From NCBI GenBank assembly GCA_964384595.1, contig CAYLLY010000018.1, positions 1 to 32,615 of the forward strand: a stretch of 32,615 nucleotides of DNA, written 5' to 3'. The notes under the pieces were generated by a model, which saw nothing but the letters and a program-made list of their open reading frames with translations, was not told the origin of the DNA and searched no databases. Origin of the DNA: SCTG01 sp964384595 (lineage in GTDB: Bacteria > Nitrospirota > Nitrospiria > Nitrospirales > NS-4). A program made the position numbers and the translations under genes. Of the stretch, positions 31,821 through 32,615 are shown piece after piece. The first letter of the stretch is position 1, and each line of letters starts with the position of its first letter.

Positions 31821-32615
31821 GAGGTTCGCAGGTGAATCAGAAACGGTGGGCTGAAACGCTTCTGTCTCCGGGCAATGAGGACCAGGTCTGGGAGCTGTTC
31901 CATGAGAACTCCAAGCTCAGCCGGTACGACAGCGGCCTTTACGGGCATGAAATCCTCGAGCGGATCAAACGGCTTCACGAGTCCCTGCCGTTCGAAGGGT
32001 ACCCGGCGGTGCCGCTGCCCCGCGAGGCGGCCCCCTTGAAGCTGTCCCTCGAAGACGCGATCACCACCCGCGCTTCCGTCCGCGACATGCGCCCGTCCCA
32101 ACTGACCTTGAAGCAAGCGGGGACGCTCCTCCGCCATGCTTATGGTGTCACGAGGAAGGATAACGGGGGCTTCCCGCGTCCCTTCCGGGTCGTGCCTTCG
32201 GGCGGCGCTCTGTACCCGCTGGAGATTTTTTTCCACAGCGCCCGTATCAAAGGATTGCGCGCGGGGCTCTATCACTACAATCCGGCGGAGAGCCGCCTGC
32301 GGTTGCTTCGGGAAGGAGACGAAACCGGGAGGATCGCCAAGGCGATGGTGCAGACGGAAGTCGCGCTGAACGCCTCGCTGATCATTTTCATCACCGCCTT
32401 CTTTGAACGCTCGGTCTTCAAGTACGGGGATCGCGGCTACCGGTTCGTGTTGCTGGAGGCCGGCCACGTCGCGCAGAATCTGAACCTCGTGGCGAATGCC
32501 CTCGGGCTCGGCTCTCTGAACATCGGCGGATTTTTCGATCGGGAAATCGACGAGTTTCTGAACCTCGACGGCGTCACCCAATCCACGATTTACATGGTGG
32601 CGATCGGCAAGAAAA
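31817..32615 (+). CDS. SagB-type azoline dehydrogenase (partial, cut by window end)
   Basis: FMN-dependent nitroreductase-fold enzyme that oxidises azolines to aromatic azoles. The first 266 codons are present and open to the window edge. Signature pieces: LSLEDAITTRASVRDMRPSQ (the FMN-binding Arg-Ser-x-Arg region), FRVVPSGGALYPLEIFF, and KYGDRGYRFVLLEAGHVAQN with ANALGLGSLNIGGFFD. The N-terminal 80 residues (ELFHENSKLSRYDSG) are the usual SagB leader region. ATG 31817 overlaps the YcaO stop; GTG 31832, with GAGAGG 7 nt before, may be the true start. With this gene the locus has precursor, C, D and B components, so a mature azole, and not only azoline, product is expected. Confidence 0.92.
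   Translation, partial: MRGSQVNQKRWAETLLSPGNEDQVWELFHENSKLSRYDSGLYGHEILERIKRLHESLPFEGYPAVPLPREAAPLKLSLEDAITTRASVRDMRPSQLTLKQAGTLLRHAYGVTRKDNGGFPRPFRVVPSGGALYPLEIFFHSARIKGLRAGLYHYNPAESRLRLLREGDETGRIAKAMVQTEVALNASLIIFITAFFERSVFKYGDRGYRFVLLEAGHVAQNLNLVANALGLGSLNIGGFFDREIDEFLNLDGVTQSTIYMVAIGKK

Overview
The window is a GC-rich, densely packed bacterial chromosome segment. The gene set is an OmpP1/FadL porin, a two-partner secretion (TPS) system, a CHAT protease, DUF928, a patatin lipoprotein, many sigma-54-linked two-component proteins and TonB-dependent transport. Together these suggest a Gram-negative bacterium, probably Nitrospira-like (phylum Nitrospirota). That placement is inference from gene style; no rRNA or marker gene is present. 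I see no tRNA, rRNA, CRISPR array or insertion sequence.

Layout. (1) 1-49: start of a leftward gene cut by the window edge. (2) 376-1647: FadL-type outer-membrane porin. (3) 2001-9100: a sigma-54 response regulator followed by a TpsB transporter, a secreted haem-peroxidase lipoprotein of about 960 residues and two small exported proteins with visibly lower GC. (4) 9316-15493: the TpsA filamentous exoprotein, a TPR-CHAT protein and a DUF928 protein. (5) 15526-16863 (minus): patatin-like lipoprotein. (6) 17120-24677: ABC-type periplasmic binding protein, large hybrid sensor kinase, soluble kinase, two single-domain receivers, GAF kinase and a cysteine-containing conserved protein. (7) 25090-26850: another receiver and a second sigma-54 activator, a close paralogue of the first. 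(8) 26847-26978: remnant of a SAM methyltransferase. (9) 26975-29017: TonB-dependent receptor. (10) 29183-32615 (runs off the edge): a compact azole-peptide (TOMM/RiPP) locus with a 52-residue precursor, an E1-like/RRE partner protein, an azoline-forming YcaO and a SagB-type dehydrogenase.

Two things stand out. First, the RiPP locus: the precursor is too short for routine gene calling, has a tiny core with Ser/Cys at every second residue, and is separated from its enzymes by a 13-bp perfect hairpin. Second, a hidden regulon. Seven intergenic regions each carry a tandem pair of 16-bp palindromes (GTATC-N6-GATAC). The spacing between the pair is 22 bp in six cases and 20 bp in the seventh. Each pair lies 54-251 bp upstream of a near-consensus sigma-54 promoter (GG-N10-GC). 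The natural reading is that the paired sites are enhancers for the two paralogous activators encoded here, whose DNA-binding helices are nearly identical. That would make the TPS system, DUF928, the sensor kinases and the activators themselves one autoregulated surface/secretion regulon. The two activator genes also share a covarying hairpin placed exactly 11 nt before the -24 element.
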